The notes: generated from the letters alone by a model not told the origin. DNA of 64,000 nucleotides from Marisediminitalea lipolytica (GCF_001758465.1 NZ_MJIC01000016.1:248001-312000), one strand, 5' to 3'. Counted from the first letter of the stretch, positions 19,320 to 28,986 are shown. Numbers and translations are program-made.

Positions 19320-21653
19320 TTATTCACTTCGCAGGGCGTCCAGCAGTTCTGGACGGCTAACCGGCACATTTAAAAACTCAGTCAGGGCAATAAACAGCCC
19401 GCAGAAAAGCTCAGGAGCAATGGCTTGCAAGCGCTCTGTGATAACCGCCTGATCCAGACCGCTTTTGTCAGCCACCAGCGTGACGACCCGTTGAAATGCC
19501 TGTTCATCTTTAATCACCTGCACCAGCGAGCTGTCTTCTTTAAGCGGTAACCGATAGTCGCTACCGGCCACCTGCACGGCAGCAGACAACGGCAGCTCCC
19601 GAGATGAGGGCCCGACTTTCACCTGATAACAACCGGCTTCGACTATCCAGTCATGTAGCGCCGGATGCCAGGCACGAAAATCATCAGCCCCCACAGTCAG
19701 GCGCACGGTTTTACTTTCACCCGGTTTAAGGGCAACTTTCGCGTAAGCTTTTAACGCCAGCGGCGGCTGCGCCAGTTCAATACCGGGGAAGCTCAGATAG
19801 AGCTGAATAATTTCTTTACCAAAGCGGACCCCGGTGTTGGCAACCGTGACATCTACCTGAAGCGACTCGCCGGTACCCAGCTTATCGTTTACCAACTCGA
19901 TACTGCGGTACTCGAAAGAGGTATAACTCAGGCCATAGCCAAACGGGAAGCAAGGCGTCATTTTGCGCTTATCGTAATAACGGTAACCCACGTAGATACC
20001 TTCACTGTAATAGTGTTTTAACGCCTCACCGGGGTAATGCAGATAAGCCGGGGTTTCTTCCAGTGAATTCGGCACGGTCACGGTGAGCTTACCGCAGGGA
20101 TTTTTCAGGCCGAAAAGCAGGTTAGCGATAGCCCGGCCAACACCCTGCCCGGCGAAAAAGGTTTCCAGCACGGCTTTACACTGCCCAAGCCATGGCATAA
20201 CCACCGCATCGGAATTCATCAGCACTACCACTACATTAGACTGTACCGAGGCCACGGCGTTTAGTAACTCAGCATGACTTGCCACCACATCCAGGTGCTG
20301 TCGGTCGCCATTTTCGCCGTCTTCACCCACTGCAGTGTTGATAAATACAATAGCAACATCAGCAGCCTCGGCCTGAGCAGAAGCTAGCAGCAGAGCCTGT
20401 TCACTGCTGGTTGCGCCGTCGGCTACTCCGGCACTGTAGGTCACATCAGCCGCATCACCGGCGACATCGATAATTTCATCCAGCGGCCGGTCTAGTATGC
20501 TCGGTACCGTTGTGGCGCAGCCTGAGCCTTGTATCACCGGCGTATGGGCGGCAGGCCCGAGTACGGCAATTTTATGTGTGTGAGTTGTATCCAGAGGCAA
20601 CAGATCGTCGGTATTTTTTAGTAGCACGATAGACTCTTCAGCAATACGCTGGGCCAATCGGTGGTGAGCAGGCATGTCTACCGGCCGCGGTTGCTTGCGC
20701 GCAGCACCAATGCGTTCAATCAGCTCAAGCATGCGCATACAGGCAGTATCAATCGCATCGATGCTTACTTCGCCACTCTCAATCGCGCTAAGCAATTCGC
20801 TTTTGTCTCTGGCTACTTCAGGCATGGCCAAGTCGTTGCCTGCCAGCAGCGACGCCGGACGGTCTTTCACGCCGTACCAGTCAGACATCACCAGCCCTTT
20901 ATAGCCCCACTGTTCACGCAGGATGTCATGCAGTAAGCCTCGATGCTGCGAGGTTTGCTGGCCATTTAAGCGATTGTAGGACGACATTAACGTCCACGGG
21001 TCGGCCTTATCAATAGCGCGCTTAAAGCCAGACAGATAAATTTCATGTAGTGAGCGCTCATCAACAATGGAGTCCATTTCGGTGCGGCGGTATTCGGAAT
21101 TATTGCAGGCAAAATGCTTGAGGCTGGCGCCTACGCCTTCGCCCTGCAAGCCATTGATCAGCGAGGCGGCAAGCTCGCCGGAAAGTAACGGATCTTCCGA
21201 GTAATACTCATAGCCACGGCCCGATAACGGCGTACGCCGGATATTGATGCCGGGGCCAAGTAAAATATCCACGCCCAGTGCCTGACATTCCCGGGCCAGA
21301 GCCTGACCCATTTGCTCTACCAGCTCATTGTCCCAGCTGCACGCCAGGGCAGAGCCATTAGGAAAACAAGTAGCTGGCAGGGTGTGACCAAACAAGGCTT
21401 CACTGCCTTTTTTATCGGTCTGGTCATCGGCATGCTGATTAACCACGCCGAGGAAGTCGGTAATCGACCAGTTGCCATCATTGTCGATTTGCTCAGGGCT
21501 GTAACGCACCCCGTAGGTGCCGTCGGTCATGGTGAGCGGCTCGATTCCGTGTGCCGGTAAATGGGCTGTTTTCCAGAGGCCGTTACCGGTCAGCAGCGCC
21601 ACCTTGTCTTCAATCGACATGGCACTCAGGCATGGTTTGTTTGATTTATTCAT
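19320..21653 (-). CDS. Glycoside hydrolase family 3 protein (beta-glucosidase-like), cytoplasmic
   Basis: GH3 enzymes cleave beta-linked glucose or related sugars from the non-reducing end with retention. The N-terminal TIM barrel has the nucleophile Asp in LVMSDWYGVKDRP near residue 265, preceded by GPGINIRRTPLSGRGYEYYSEDP and LKHFACNNSEYRR. The second alpha/beta domain contains ESIVLLKN and DVAIVFINTAVGEDGENGDR, and a fibronectin III-like C-terminal domain (about 600-700) includes GKEIIQLYLSFPG. The ATG at 21651-21653 starts inside the transporter gene, overlapping it by eight bases (ATGAATAA), so translation is coupled. No signal peptide is seen, so it probably acts on oligosaccharides brought in by the transporter. 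Exact specificity cannot be read. Confidence 0.9.
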   Translation of the reverse strand: MNKSNKPCLSAMSIEDKVALLTGNGLWKTAHLPAHGIEPLTMTDGTYGVRYSPEQIDNDGNWSITDFLGVVNQHADDQTDKKGSEALFGHTLPATCFPNGSALACSWDNELVEQMGQALARECQALGVDILLGPGINIRRTPLSGRGYEYYSEDPLLSGELAASLINGLQGEGVGASLKHFACNNSEYRRTEMDSIVDERSLHEIYLSGFKRAIDKADPWTLMSSYNRLNGQQTSQHRGLLHDILREQWGYKGLVMSDWYGVKDRPASLLAGNDLAMPEVARDKSELLSAIESGEVSIDAIDTACMRMLELIERIGAARKQPRPVDMPAHHRLAQRIAEESIVLLKNTDDLLPLDTTHTHKIAVLGPAAHTPVIQGSGCATTVPSILDRPLDEIIDVAGDAADVTYSAGVADGATSSEQALLLASAQAEAADVAIVFINTAVGEDGENGDRQHLDVVASHAELLNAVASVQSNVVVVLMNSDAVVMPWLGQCKAVLETFFAGQGVGRAIANLLFGLKNPCGKLTVTVPNSLEETPAYLHYPGEALKHYYSEGIYVGYRYYDKRKMTPCFPFGYGLSYTSFEYRSIELVNDKLGTGESLQVDVTVANTGVRFGKEIIQLYLSFPGIELAQPPLALKAYAKVALKPGESKTVRLTVGADDFRAWHPALHDWIVEAGCYQVKVGPSSRELPLSAAVQVAGSDYRLPLKEDSSLVQVIKDEQAFQRVVTLVADKSGLDQAVITERLQAIAPELFCGLFIALTEFLNVPVSRPELLDALRSE

Positions 21654-23025
21654 GGTTTTCTCCCGCATTTGCCTGCCGGGCTAGTTTGCGCTGGTTGATG
21701 TTTTCGATAAGGTCGCGATAGGAGGCTTCGTTGAGCTGGTAAAAGGCCACCACCAGCATACACAGTATAAACATCAGCGCCGGAAACAGAGTCATGGCAA
21801 AATTTATGCCTGCCACCGCCGCCGCATCAGGCGCTGCACTGGTGTAATCGAAAACATCCAGTAGCAGGCCAGCACAACCGCCGCCCAGCGCCATAGCCAG
21901 CTTGGTAACAAAGTTATAAAAGCCATAAATCGTGCCTTCCGCCCGGGTATTATAATGCCATTCAGCGTATTCCACGGTATCAGGCACCATAGACCACATT
22001 GTCACAAAGCCCATTCCCAGCGTCACACTGAACATACACACGCCGGTCATCACTGCGGTGATATTGTCTCCGGCCAGAAAGTACTGATAAAGCAAACCGC
22101 TGATGCCAAATAATAGTGCCGCCTGGGTAATCATTTTTTTGCCCCAGCGCGCAATCATCTTTTCTGAGGCTATGATCCCGCCAGTGTAAGCCATGGTCTG
22201 AATGAGGAAAAAAGTCGTCAGGAAAGCTTCATCGCCAATCACATACTTTACAAAGTACACCGCAATAGCAAGCCAAACCGTATAGGCAATGTAGAAGAAC
22301 AGGGTATAAAAAGACACGTTGATTAACGGCTTGTTTTGCAAAATAACATGCCAAGCATTTTTCGCGTTGTCTTCCAGCGGATGACTTTCGGCCTGCACGC
22401 GCTCTTTGGTCATGGCGAAACAGGCCCAGAATGTGACCGTCGCCAGTGTCGCGTAAAGCGTTACGGCTACGATATATCCGGTTTGCGGCGAGTCAAAAAG
22501 GGCTACCAAAGGCCCGGCTGTGGTCGACACCACCAGATAACCAATGCTGGCCAGGGCAAACCGGTAGACAGACAACGAGGCCCGCGACTGTTCATGCTGA
22601 GTGAGCATGTTGGTGAGAGCGGAATAAGGGGTATTCACCGTGGTATAAGCCAGGCAATACAAGGTGTAGGAAAACAGCGCGAAGATAAACTTGTAGTCGT
22701 CGCCAACCATCACAAAACACAGCACGGTGAGTAAACCCAGCGGCAAGGCGCCAAACAGTAAATAAGGCCGTAACTTACCGTGGCGGGTGTTGGTGCGGTC
22801 CACCGCAACCCCGATCAGTAAATTAAACACGGCGTCGATAACCCGGGCCACTACAAAAATAAAGCTCGCCTGAGCAGCACTTATGCCGTACACATCAGTG
22901 TAATAAAACAGCAGAAATAACGAAACAAAGCCAAAGGATAAATTGGACGCAAAGTCACCCAGCCCGTAACCAAACTTTTCAGTGGCAGACACAACTACAT
23001 AACTTTTACCGGCGGTACGATTCAC
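21646..23025 (-). CDS. MFS sugar:cation symporter, GPH (glycoside-pentoside-hexuronide) family
   Basis: A 12-helix inner-membrane symporter. The start of the GPH fold is seen as EKFGYGLGDFASNLSFGFVSLFLLFYYTDVYGI, followed by the first-half loop DRTNTRHGKLRPYLLFGALPLG, typical of MelB/XylP-like transporters, and WSMVPDTVEYAEWHYNTRAEGTIYG in the second half, also a GPH signature. I favour the GTG at 23025 because GGAG lies eight bases upstream; other in-frame GTG codons exist at 23034 and 22992. It is the promoter-proximal gene of the locus and overlaps the GH3 gene by eight bases, so it probably imports the glycoside cleaved by that enzyme. Confidence 0.88.
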   Translation of the reverse strand: MNRTAGKSYVVVSATEKFGYGLGDFASNLSFGFVSLFLLFYYTDVYGISAAQASFIFVVARVIDAVFNLLIGVAVDRTNTRHGKLRPYLLFGALPLGLLTVLCFVMVGDDYKFIFALFSYTLYCLAYTTVNTPYSALTNMLTQHEQSRASLSVYRFALASIGYLVVSTTAGPLVALFDSPQTGYIVAVTLYATLATVTFWACFAMTKERVQAESHPLEDNAKNAWHVILQNKPLINVSFYTLFFYIAYTVWLAIAVYFVKYVIGDEAFLTTFFLIQTMAYTGGIIASEKMIARWGKKMITQAALLFGISGLLYQYFLAGDNITAVMTGVCMFSVTLGMGFVTMWSMVPDTVEYAEWHYNTRAEGTIYGFYNFVTKLAMALGGGCAGLLLDVFDYTSAAPDAAAVAGINFAMTLFPALMFILCMLVVAFYQLNEASYRDLIENINQRKLARQANAGENHE

Positions 23026-23058
23026 GCAAAACACTCCGCTTATGACAACCCGGATAGG

Positions 23059-23121
23059 TTAGCAAATTGTTAACAACCCGGCTTTCAAGATTTTGCTTAT
23101 CTGCCTACATAAATTTGCTAA
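23059..23121. promoter_or_regulatory. Inverted repeat upstream of the glycoside operon (putative operator pair)
   Basis: TTAGCAAATT at 23059-23068 and its exact reverse complement AATTTGCTAA at 23112-23121 lie 53 bases apart centre to centre, about five helical turns. A perfect palindrome TTGTTAACAA overlaps the first arm at 23067-23076. The block lies 34-96 bases upstream of the transporter start. It could be a looping operator for the AraC-type regulator; this is inference. Confidence 0.4.
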
Positions 23122-23257
23122 ATAACGCTGACACAGCAAAACTGTTATCGGCAGGTGACACCAGATTGTGTAGTTTTGCCGTAATGAGTAAAAGGTGTGG
23201 TAACAAGGAGCAGTACGAAAAAACAAATATTGTGGCTATGTTGCACCGTCAAAAACG

Positions 23258-23286
23258 AAAAAAGCCGCCCTCGAAAGCAAGGCGGC
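23258..23286 (-). terminator. Intrinsic terminator of the PepSY-type gene
   Basis: On the minus strand GCCGCC pairs with GGCGGC around an 11-base loop and is followed by six T residues. It starts about 20 bases beyond the stop codon of the gene at 23308. Confidence 0.8.
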
Positions 23287-23307
23287 TTGTTGTTTTAGCG
23301 CAAATTT

Positions 23308-23826
23308 TTAGCTGGCAAACAGTACCATCAGCACGGCAAACACAAAACCTACACCGGCGATTTTAAGCCCGTTCTTAAACGGTAATGCCCGCGGGATAAA
23401 CATCAGGAAAGCCGACACCACGAAAAACAGCAGCGCAATACCAAAGGCAATGTTCATAATAAATAACGGGCTGTTAGTTGTAGCCTTATGCAGCTTAACC
23501 ATTTTGTTCAGCGGGAACGGGTAATCCTTACTCGTTACGCGGGCCTCACCGGTTTGTTTGTTATATTCGCCCTGCGGAAAAACAATTTTACCGTCTGTTT
23601 CCTGTTCTACTTTAAACCCACGCATACGTAGTTGCTCGCCAAGCCCCTTACCGTTCAAGCCTGCTTCTAACTGACGATGGGAGGTTTGTTCAAACTTCAG
23701 AAAGTCGGTGGTACGAAAAATCAGTAACACGCCACTGAGCGCGTAAACGGCCATGATGCCGGCCAGAAAAAAGCCAATCCAGCGATGGTATTGTCTGAAG
23801 GTATTGTGAAATTTAGGCGAAGCCAT
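23308..23826 (-). CDS. PepSY-associated transmembrane helix protein
   Basis: A 172-residue membrane protein. A His-rich start (HNTFRQYHRWIGFFLAGIMAVYALSGVLLIF) forms the first membrane helix, a PepSY-like periplasmic segment of about 80 residues follows, and two more helices (about 115-135 and 145-170) end the protein. This matches the short form of the PepSY-associated TM family, sometimes linked to ferric-siderophore reduction or peptidase inhibition; no role can be assigned here. The ATG at 23824-23826 has GAGG upstream. It is probably monocistronic, with its own terminator. Confidence 0.75.
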   Translation of the reverse strand: MASPKFHNTFRQYHRWIGFFLAGIMAVYALSGVLLIFRTTDFLKFEQTSHRQLEAGLNGKGLGEQLRMRGFKVEQETDGKIVFPQGEYNKQTGEARVTSKDYPFPLNKMVKLHKATTNSPLFIMNIAFGIALLFFVVSAFLMFIPRALPFKNGLKIAGVGFVFAVLMVLFAS

Positions 23827-23976
23827 TGCTATCCTCAAAAGTAACTAATTAAAAGTGGTTTCGGCAAGATGCGGGCATTCTGCCTCAAATTCGTTACTAA
23901 TGACAATACGTTTGCTTAACTTGACACTCGCTCTTCTTAAACCGCAGTTGATCCGACTCGGAGTCTGCCAGGGCAC

Positions 23977-24002
23977 AAAAAAGCCCGGCCAGTTGCCGGG
24001 CT
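23977..24002 (-). terminator. Intrinsic terminator after the secreted coiled-coil gene
   Basis: On the minus strand GCCCGGC-type arms (GCCCGGCAACTGGCCGGGC) form a strong hairpin followed by six T residues, about 20 bases past the stop of the gene at 24022. Confidence 0.85.
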
Positions 24003-24021
24003 GGATTAACAAAAAATGGCG

Positions 24022-24726
24022 TTATTGCGACACTTTTACGCCAATACTCAGATTGGCCCAGAATGCCGACGACGTGCCCTCTTGCAAAATATCCGTAGTA
24101 TCTTTAGCCAGGATCACGTCGCCGTTATCACTGACATACCAGGTTTCCGTTTCACCTTCCAGCGTAATGGAAATCTCGTTGCCGCTTAACGACCAGGTAC
24201 CGCTAATTGATCCAGCATCAGAATAATCCTGCAGATTACGGCTACAGGTAGACGAATCAGCCTGGTCACTGCAATACAAATCAAAGCTTAACTCCTGCTC
24301 CAGTTCGGTAAGCTCAGTGATGTCCAGTACACCACCGTCGTTGAAGGTCACCAATGCATTGCCACCGTAACTGTCGGATGCACCATAACCCGTATCGCTG
24401 CTGTAGTTATGACCGGCACCAATGTACCCGACCCGGTAAGTACTGCCTGCAAGGGTAAATGCCGAGTCGGCGGACTTAAGACTTTCCACTGCCGTTTCCA
24501 GCGCCGCTATCCGGGAAGCCTGACTGTTCAGGGTGGACTGCAATTGGGCAATGGTAACCGCGTTATCGTTTATGGCAGTGACCAGCGCTGCAATAGTTGA
24601 GTTAACGTCGGCAGCCGTAGCCGGGGTACCACTGACAAACGTAGTCACGTCAGCAGATTCTACCTCTGCGGCATTTACACCACAGGAAACGCCGATGAAT
24701 AATGCCAGAATGCTTAATTTTTTCAT
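24022..24726 (-). CDS. Secreted protein of unknown function with short coiled coil
   Basis: I do not recognise a named family. The ATG at 24724-24726 has GGAG eight bases upstream and opens a 234-residue protein with a signal peptide (MKKLSILALFIGVSCGVNA-AE). Mature residues about 20-75 read TFVSGTPATAADVNSTIAAL followed by a heptad-like stretch (IAQLQSTLNSQASRIAALETAVESL), a pattern seen in trimeric stalk or tail-fibre-like proteins. The remaining 150 residues look like a beta-rich globular domain with two cysteines close together (CSDQADSSTCS). It lies 81 bases downstream of the thrombospondin-repeat lipoprotein gene on the same strand and has its own terminator, so the two may be co-expressed on the cell surface. 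Confidence 0.6.
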   Translation of the reverse strand: MKKLSILALFIGVSCGVNAAEVESADVTTFVSGTPATAADVNSTIAALVTAINDNAVTIAQLQSTLNSQASRIAALETAVESLKSADSAFTLAGSTYRVGYIGAGHNYSSDTGYGASDSYGGNALVTFNDGGVLDITELTELEQELSFDLYCSDQADSSTCSRNLQDYSDAGSISGTWSLSGNEISITLEGETETWYVSDNGDVILAKDTTDILQEGTSSAFWANLSIGVKVSQ

Positions 24727-24807
24727 TTTCAACTCCATACCCACCAGCCACACTATGACTGATGGAAAAACATTAATTAATCAAAAGTGTGTCTGCGCCA
24801 ACGGGGT

Positions 24808-26415
24808 TTACTGCCATAATCCGGCATCCCAGTTAAACTGATCCCAGATTGCCTGGGTACAGGCATCACCTACACCATCACCATCTGCATCACCCTGTTC
24901 AGCATTAGCCACCAACGGACAGTTATCACTGGCGTCTTCAACACCATCATTGTCATCGTCGGTATCGCCGTTATTGCCTATCCCGTCACCGTCTGCGTCT
25001 TCCGACTCAGCCGGATCTAAGGGAAACAAATCGTCGGCATCAATCACGTTGTCATCATCGTCATCGTTATCAGCGTTGTTACCTATGCCGTCGCCATCGG
25101 TATCCAGGGTTTCACTGGCATCAAACGGAAAGGCGTCCTGACTGTCTTCGACACCGTCGTTGTCGTCATCCGTATCCGCATTGTTACCCGTGCCGTCGTT
25201 GTCAGCATCTGCACTCTCGGATGGATCCAGAGGAAACGCGTCTTCAGCATCCCTGACACCATCATTATCATCATCGGTATCGCACTGGTTGCCACTGCCA
25301 TCAGCATCGGTATCGAGCTGATCCGCATTAGCGATGACGGGACAATTATCCTGGGAGTCAACAACACCATCGGCATCGGTATCGCTCTCTGTCACCGTTG
25401 TCGAAGCGTTGGTGCGGGGTGTATAACTCACATCGCCGGATTCTATAGCTGAAGTATCCACCGTACTGCCGGTGGTGGCCGTCTCCTGAGTCATCACTGT
25501 GGCCGTTTGCGTAACCAAAACAGACGTACCGGGAATGGTTAGGGCACCAATATCTACCGTCACCTCGGCCACCACATCCGCGATATCGGTAAAAGCATCG
25601 ATAGCGGCTCCAGCCGCCAATCCATCTATTTCACCGTCACTCAAATCAGCGGCCAGGCCATCAAGCACCTGGTTAGTAGTCAGTACCGAAGCCGCATTGT
25701 TGGCCTGAGCGTCTGCCTGCATGTTCACCACAATTGCACTTACCGCCTCTATGGCAGTTCGGTAAGCGATGGCAAGGGTTTGTGAACTGGCATCAGCGGT
25801 GGTGTCATCCAGCACGGGTGATGTACTGTTGAGGTCTATCGACGAATCAATGCCAAAGCCCAGGGTCGACAACACCTGCTGAGATGCAACCTCAAAGGCC
25901 GCCACCAGCTCTTCAGCAGTCACGGAACCATCGCCGTTGCCGCCAAATCCATTCGTACTGAGATCGGCATTTTGTTTAGCCAGACTCAGGGCAATGGTAG
26001 TTAGCGGGGATGGGTAAACATTATTGCCGCCGCCTGGCGTGGCCAAAATGGTTGACATGCTGGTAATGACAGGGGCTTCGCCGGTGGATATATCCACCGT
26101 GTCGTCATTGGCGATGACCTCCAGTATGACCGGCGATGTCTCATTTTGCGGAATCGACAGACCGGTAATCTGCGCCGCCTCATCAGTTTCGCCCTCGCCC
26201 ACCAGCTCACCAAGCATAGCCGGCTGAGATGGGTCAATTAAATAAGCGGATACTGTGGCCCGGGCCAACGGCCCTTTCACCGGCGAACCAGACAACGAAA
26301 CCATAGCGGTTTCTGCTTCGTCCTTATCACTGCCTCCACAACCACTCAGTACCACAGGGATGAGCACAGGCATGGCATAAACCGCCCAGCCTTTCACCTT
26401 AATTCTTGGTACCAC
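24808..26415 (-). CDS. Thrombospondin type 3 repeat (calcium-binding) lipoprotein
   Basis: A 535-residue predicted surface or periplasmic lipoprotein. I place the start at GTG 26415, five bases after GGAGG; the frame also allows an ATG at 26427. The signal ends in the lipobox VVLSGC. Residues about 30-330 form an Ala/Thr/Ser-rich domain without recognised motifs. Residues about 345-520 hold at least seven Asp-rich thrombospondin type 3 units (such as [17 protein letters not shown] and [10 protein letters not shown]), which in this family bind many calcium ions, with occasional DNCP units supplying cysteines. The protein ends in an aromatic tail ([12 protein letters not shown]). The repeats are also visible as a tandem DNA repeat at about 24860-25385. 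Confidence 0.82.
   Translation of the reverse strand: MVPRIKVKGWAVYAMPVLIPVVLSGCGGSDKDEAETAMVSLSGSPVKGPLARATVSAYLIDPSQPAMLGELVGEGETDEAAQITGLSIPQNETSPVILEVIANDDTVDISTGEAPVITSMSTILATPGGGNNVYPSPLTTIALSLAKQNADLSTNGFGGNGDGSVTAEELVAAFEVASQQVLSTLGFGIDSSIDLNSTSPVLDDTTADASSQTLAIAYRTAIEAVSAIVVNMQADAQANNAASVLTTNQVLDGLAADLSDGEIDGLAAGAAIDAFTDIADVVAEVTVDIGALTIPGTSVLVTQTATVMTQETATTGSTVDTSAIESGDVSYTPRTNASTTVTESDTDADGVVDSQDNCPVIANADQLDTDADGSGNQCDTDDDNDGVRDAEDAFPLDPSESADADNDGTGNNADTDDDNDGVEDSQDAFPFDASETLDTDGDGIGNNADNDDDDDNVIDADDLFPLDPAESEDADGDGIGNNGDTDDDNDGVEDASDNCPLVANAEQGDADGDGVGDACTQAIWDQFNWDAGLWQ
24860..25385 (-). repeat. Tandem repeat region encoding thrombospondin type 3 units
   Basis: Degenerate repeats of roughly 70-110 bases rich in GAT/GAC codons, with recurring complement strings such as ACACCATCATT and CATCATCGGTATCG. 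Copies differ enough to be stable, but the block is the only obvious internal repeat in the window and could vary in copy number between strains. Confidence 0.75.
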
Positions 26416-26742
26416 GTACACCTCCATAGAATTAGTGCCAGGGTGCCAGTCAATTCAGCCAGCAATGCTACTGAGCCGGGGTCAGCTGACGTCCCATAGC
26501 AATAGACAAGTCAGGACATTGCCTGACTGCGCGCTAACACGAAGCAACCGACTCACCATTACACACAAAAAGTTACGGGCCGCTCGTGCAATTTTTTTAG
26601 TGTAGTAGAGATCTTTCGTAGCACTAGCTCAGAGGGCTAAAAATGTAAAATAAATGTTAATCTTACAGAAAGAAGAAGAGTAATCGAATTGCTCCCTGAG
26701 GAAGAATCCCCTCAAGGATAGAATAGGATGAAGACTAAAAAT
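26416..26742. other. 327-base gap with two dyads, no gene seen
   Basis: No credible coding frame is present. A perfect palindrome GTCAGCTGAC lies at 26481-26490, and AGTCAGG/CCTGACT form a seven-pair hairpin at 26509-26528 with a six-base loop. Both would lie in the 5' region of the thrombospondin-repeat lipoprotein. The part nearest 26743 is AT-rich and is the 3' flank of the SpoIIAA-like gene; no terminator with a T run is evident there. Confidence 0.5.
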
Positions 26743-27123
26743 TTATTCGCACAACCAGTTTATGGCTTCCTGAGTATCACTGAAATGATTAACCTCGCCA
26801 TTGATAAACCAACTGCCAATACTGGCCATCAGCGCCTGCCAGTTGGCGTTACCAACAATGGCAATTTTGCTGAACTCACTGCCATGACGCAGCCCAATTT
26901 TAAAATCATCCCAGGCCGCCCGCAGTTCCCAGCCGTGAAATTCGGTGGCATCAAAGAGCATTTTCACCTGTGGTGAATCAATGGTTTCCAATGCGCCTTC
27001 CAGCAGTGGCGTAAAGAACTGGTAATCATCATGAGTGAGTTTCCCCACTGCTTTCATTGACACATACAACGTGTTTTCAAACCGTTCCAAACCAATTGTG
27101 ACCCCATGGGTGACCCTGACCAT
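26743..27123 (-). CDS. SpoIIAA-like (STAS-related) protein
   Basis: A 126-residue cytoplasmic protein with the pattern of the SpoIIAA-like family: VTIGLERFENTLYVSMKAVGKLTHDDYQFFTPLLEGAL, then VKMLFDATEFHGWELRAAWDDFKIGLRH and KIAIVGNANWQALMASIGSWF, ending in FSDTQEAINWL. These proteins share the STAS fold with anti-anti-sigma factors but lack a conserved phospho-serine and have no clear function; some bind lipids or small molecules. The ATG has a strong AGGAGG site. It is divergent from aceK across 111 bases. Confidence 0.8.
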   Translation of the reverse strand: MVRVTHGVTIGLERFENTLYVSMKAVGKLTHDDYQFFTPLLEGALETIDSPQVKMLFDATEFHGWELRAAWDDFKIGLRHGSEFSKIAIVGNANWQALMASIGSWFINGEVNHFSDTQEAINWLCE

Positions 27124-27234
27124 TATTAACCTCCTTCGGATATACCCTTTAAGTGTAACTTAGCCGCCATTATTCATGCTGATTTATATCAACATAACGC
27201 AGGAGGGCGTACCGACAGTCACCACTGATGTGCT

Positions 27235-28986
27235 ATGTTTTACGCACGACTTTCTAACCGGGTAACCACTGTGGCGGATAAAGCACAAGCCAAAAAAATG
27301 GCCTATCAAATTATGACCAGCTTCGATAAGAACTATCGTTGGTTCAGTCGGGTTACCCGTGGCGCCCAGGAACGTTTTGAAAAGGGTCAGTGGCAGCAGG
27401 CAATCGCCGCTTCCAAGGAGCGGATCTCCCTTTATGAGCAAAGTCTCGCCAGTGCGGTGGCTGAGTTATATGATTTTATTATGGATCATCAAAAGGACCG
27501 CCAGTTTTGGGAGTTGCTTAAAAAAGCCTTTGCCGAACTAATCGAAAACCACCCACAATATGAACTGGCCGAAACGTTTTACAATTCGGTGATAGGTAAA
27601 GTATTCCGTCACAAGTCCATAGATAACTCCATCATGTTTGTGATGTCGAGCCGCTGCTTTTTAGCCGGACAGGACCGTCACAAAGTCATCCATAGCTTTG
27701 ACACCAATGCTACGGTACGGGAAATGTACGAGTCTATCTTTGCCTGTTACCGGTTTAATATTCACTTTGAAGATCGCGAACGGGATATGCAGCAGCTTGA
27801 CGATGCCCTGCGAGCGCGGCTCAGCAAAGAAGAACTGGCGAGTGTCACCGCAGTGGAAATGCTCAAACCGGTATTTTACCGGGGCAAAGCCGCTTATCTG
27901 GTTGGCCGCATTTGTATGCCTGAACGCACTGTACCTTTTGTTATCGCCTTACACACCAATGAAAATCGCCAGATTTATGTAGATGCCTTGCTTACCGAAC
28001 GTCAGGATTTAAGTGTGGTATTTGGTTTTGCCCGTAGCTACTTTATGGCCGACACCCAGTATCCGGCAGAGTTAGTGGCCTTTTTACACGAATTGCTACC
28101 CAACAAAAAGGTATTCGAACTCTTTATCGCTCTGGGGCATTACAAGCATGGTAAAACCGCTTTTTACCGTAACTTCCTTGACCATATGGAACAATCTGAC
28201 GACCAGTTCGAAATAGCACCGGGGATCCGGGGCCTGGTCATGATGGTTTTTCATCTGCCATCCTACGGCGTGGTGTTTAAAATCATTAAGGATGAATTTG
28301 CTGAAAGTAAGAAAATCACCCGTGAGCACGTTATCGACCGCTACAAGCTGGTAAAAATGTCCGACCGCGTGGGGCGAATGGCTGATACCCATGAATACGT
28401 TAACTTCCGTTTCCCCCTCGATCGGGTATGTCCGGCCCTCCTTGAGGAATTACAGCAAACCTGTGCGTCCAGTGTTGAGCTCACCGATGACGAGTTGATT
28501 ATAAAGCACCTGTACATCGAGAAAAAACTCACACCGCTTAACCTGTATTTACAGCAGGAAACCGACCCGGACAAATTACATAACGCCATTGATGAGCTGG
28601 GAACCTGTATTAAACAAATTGCCATGGCCAATATATTCCCCGGTGACATGCTGCATAAAAACTTTGGCATCACCAAGCATGGCAGGGTTATTTTTTACGA
28701 TTACGACGAAATATGCTGGATGGACGAACGGAATTTTCGTTCAATTCCCAAATCTGATGACCCTTACGCCCTCGATACCCTCTCGGTGGCGCCTAATGAT
28801 GTCTTTCCTGAACAGTTTGAGCACTTTATTGTGGGCAAGCGGCCTTTTAAGGAAATGCTTAAAACCTTACACGGCGACTTGATGACACCAGAATACTGGC
28901 GCGAGGCCCAGCAGCGGGTTTCTCAGGGTACCATCCATAATTTTACGCCATACCCTAAATCACGCAGCTTTAGCCGTTCCAGTTAA
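27235..28986 (+). CDS. aceK: Isocitrate dehydrogenase kinase/phosphatase
   Basis: AceK phosphorylates and dephosphorylates isocitrate dehydrogenase and so switches flux between the TCA cycle and the glyoxylate shunt. The N-terminus (YQIMTSFDKNYRWFSRVTRGAQERFEKGQW...AIAASKERISLYEQ) and the kinase-like C-terminal part (GLVMMVFHLPSYGVVFKIIKDEF, ANIFPGDMLHKNFGITKHGRVIFYDYDEICWM) fit the family, and the 583-residue length is close to E. coli AceK (578). No ribosome-binding site is convincing at the ATG 27235; a GTG at 27271 is an alternative. Unlike E. coli, aceB and aceA are not adjacent, so it is expressed apart from the shunt enzymes. Confidence 0.93.
   Translation: MFYARLSNRVTTVADKAQAKKMAYQIMTSFDKNYRWFSRVTRGAQERFEKGQWQQAIAASKERISLYEQSLASAVAELYDFIMDHQKDRQFWELLKKAFAELIENHPQYELAETFYNSVIGKVFRHKSIDNSIMFVMSSRCFLAGQDRHKVIHSFDTNATVREMYESIFACYRFNIHFEDRERDMQQLDDALRARLSKEELASVTAVEMLKPVFYRGKAAYLVGRICMPERTVPFVIALHTNENRQIYVDALLTERQDLSVVFGFARSYFMADTQYPAELVAFLHELLPNKKVFELFIALGHYKHGKTAFYRNFLDHMEQSDDQFEIAPGIRGLVMMVFHLPSYGVVFKIIKDEFAESKKITREHVIDRYKLVKMSDRVGRMADTHEYVNFRFPLDRVCPALLEELQQTCASSVELTDDELIIKHLYIEKKLTPLNLYLQQETDPDKLHNAIDELGTCIKQIAMANIFPGDMLHKNFGITKHGRVIFYDYDEICWMDERNFRSIPKSDDPYALDTLSVAPNDVFPEQFEHFIVGKRPFKEMLKTLHGDLMTPEYWREAQQRVSQGTIHNFTPYPKSRSFSRSS

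Noticed and set aside
24860-25385. Repeats considered as a CRISPR or minisatellite array
   Set aside because: The units are degenerate, in frame, and encode Asp-rich thrombospondin type 3 motifs; there are no identical repeats with unique spacers.
26625-26645. Stretch CTAGCTCAGAGGGCTA resembling a tRNA D-arm
   Set aside because: No acceptor, anticodon or T-arm can be built around it.
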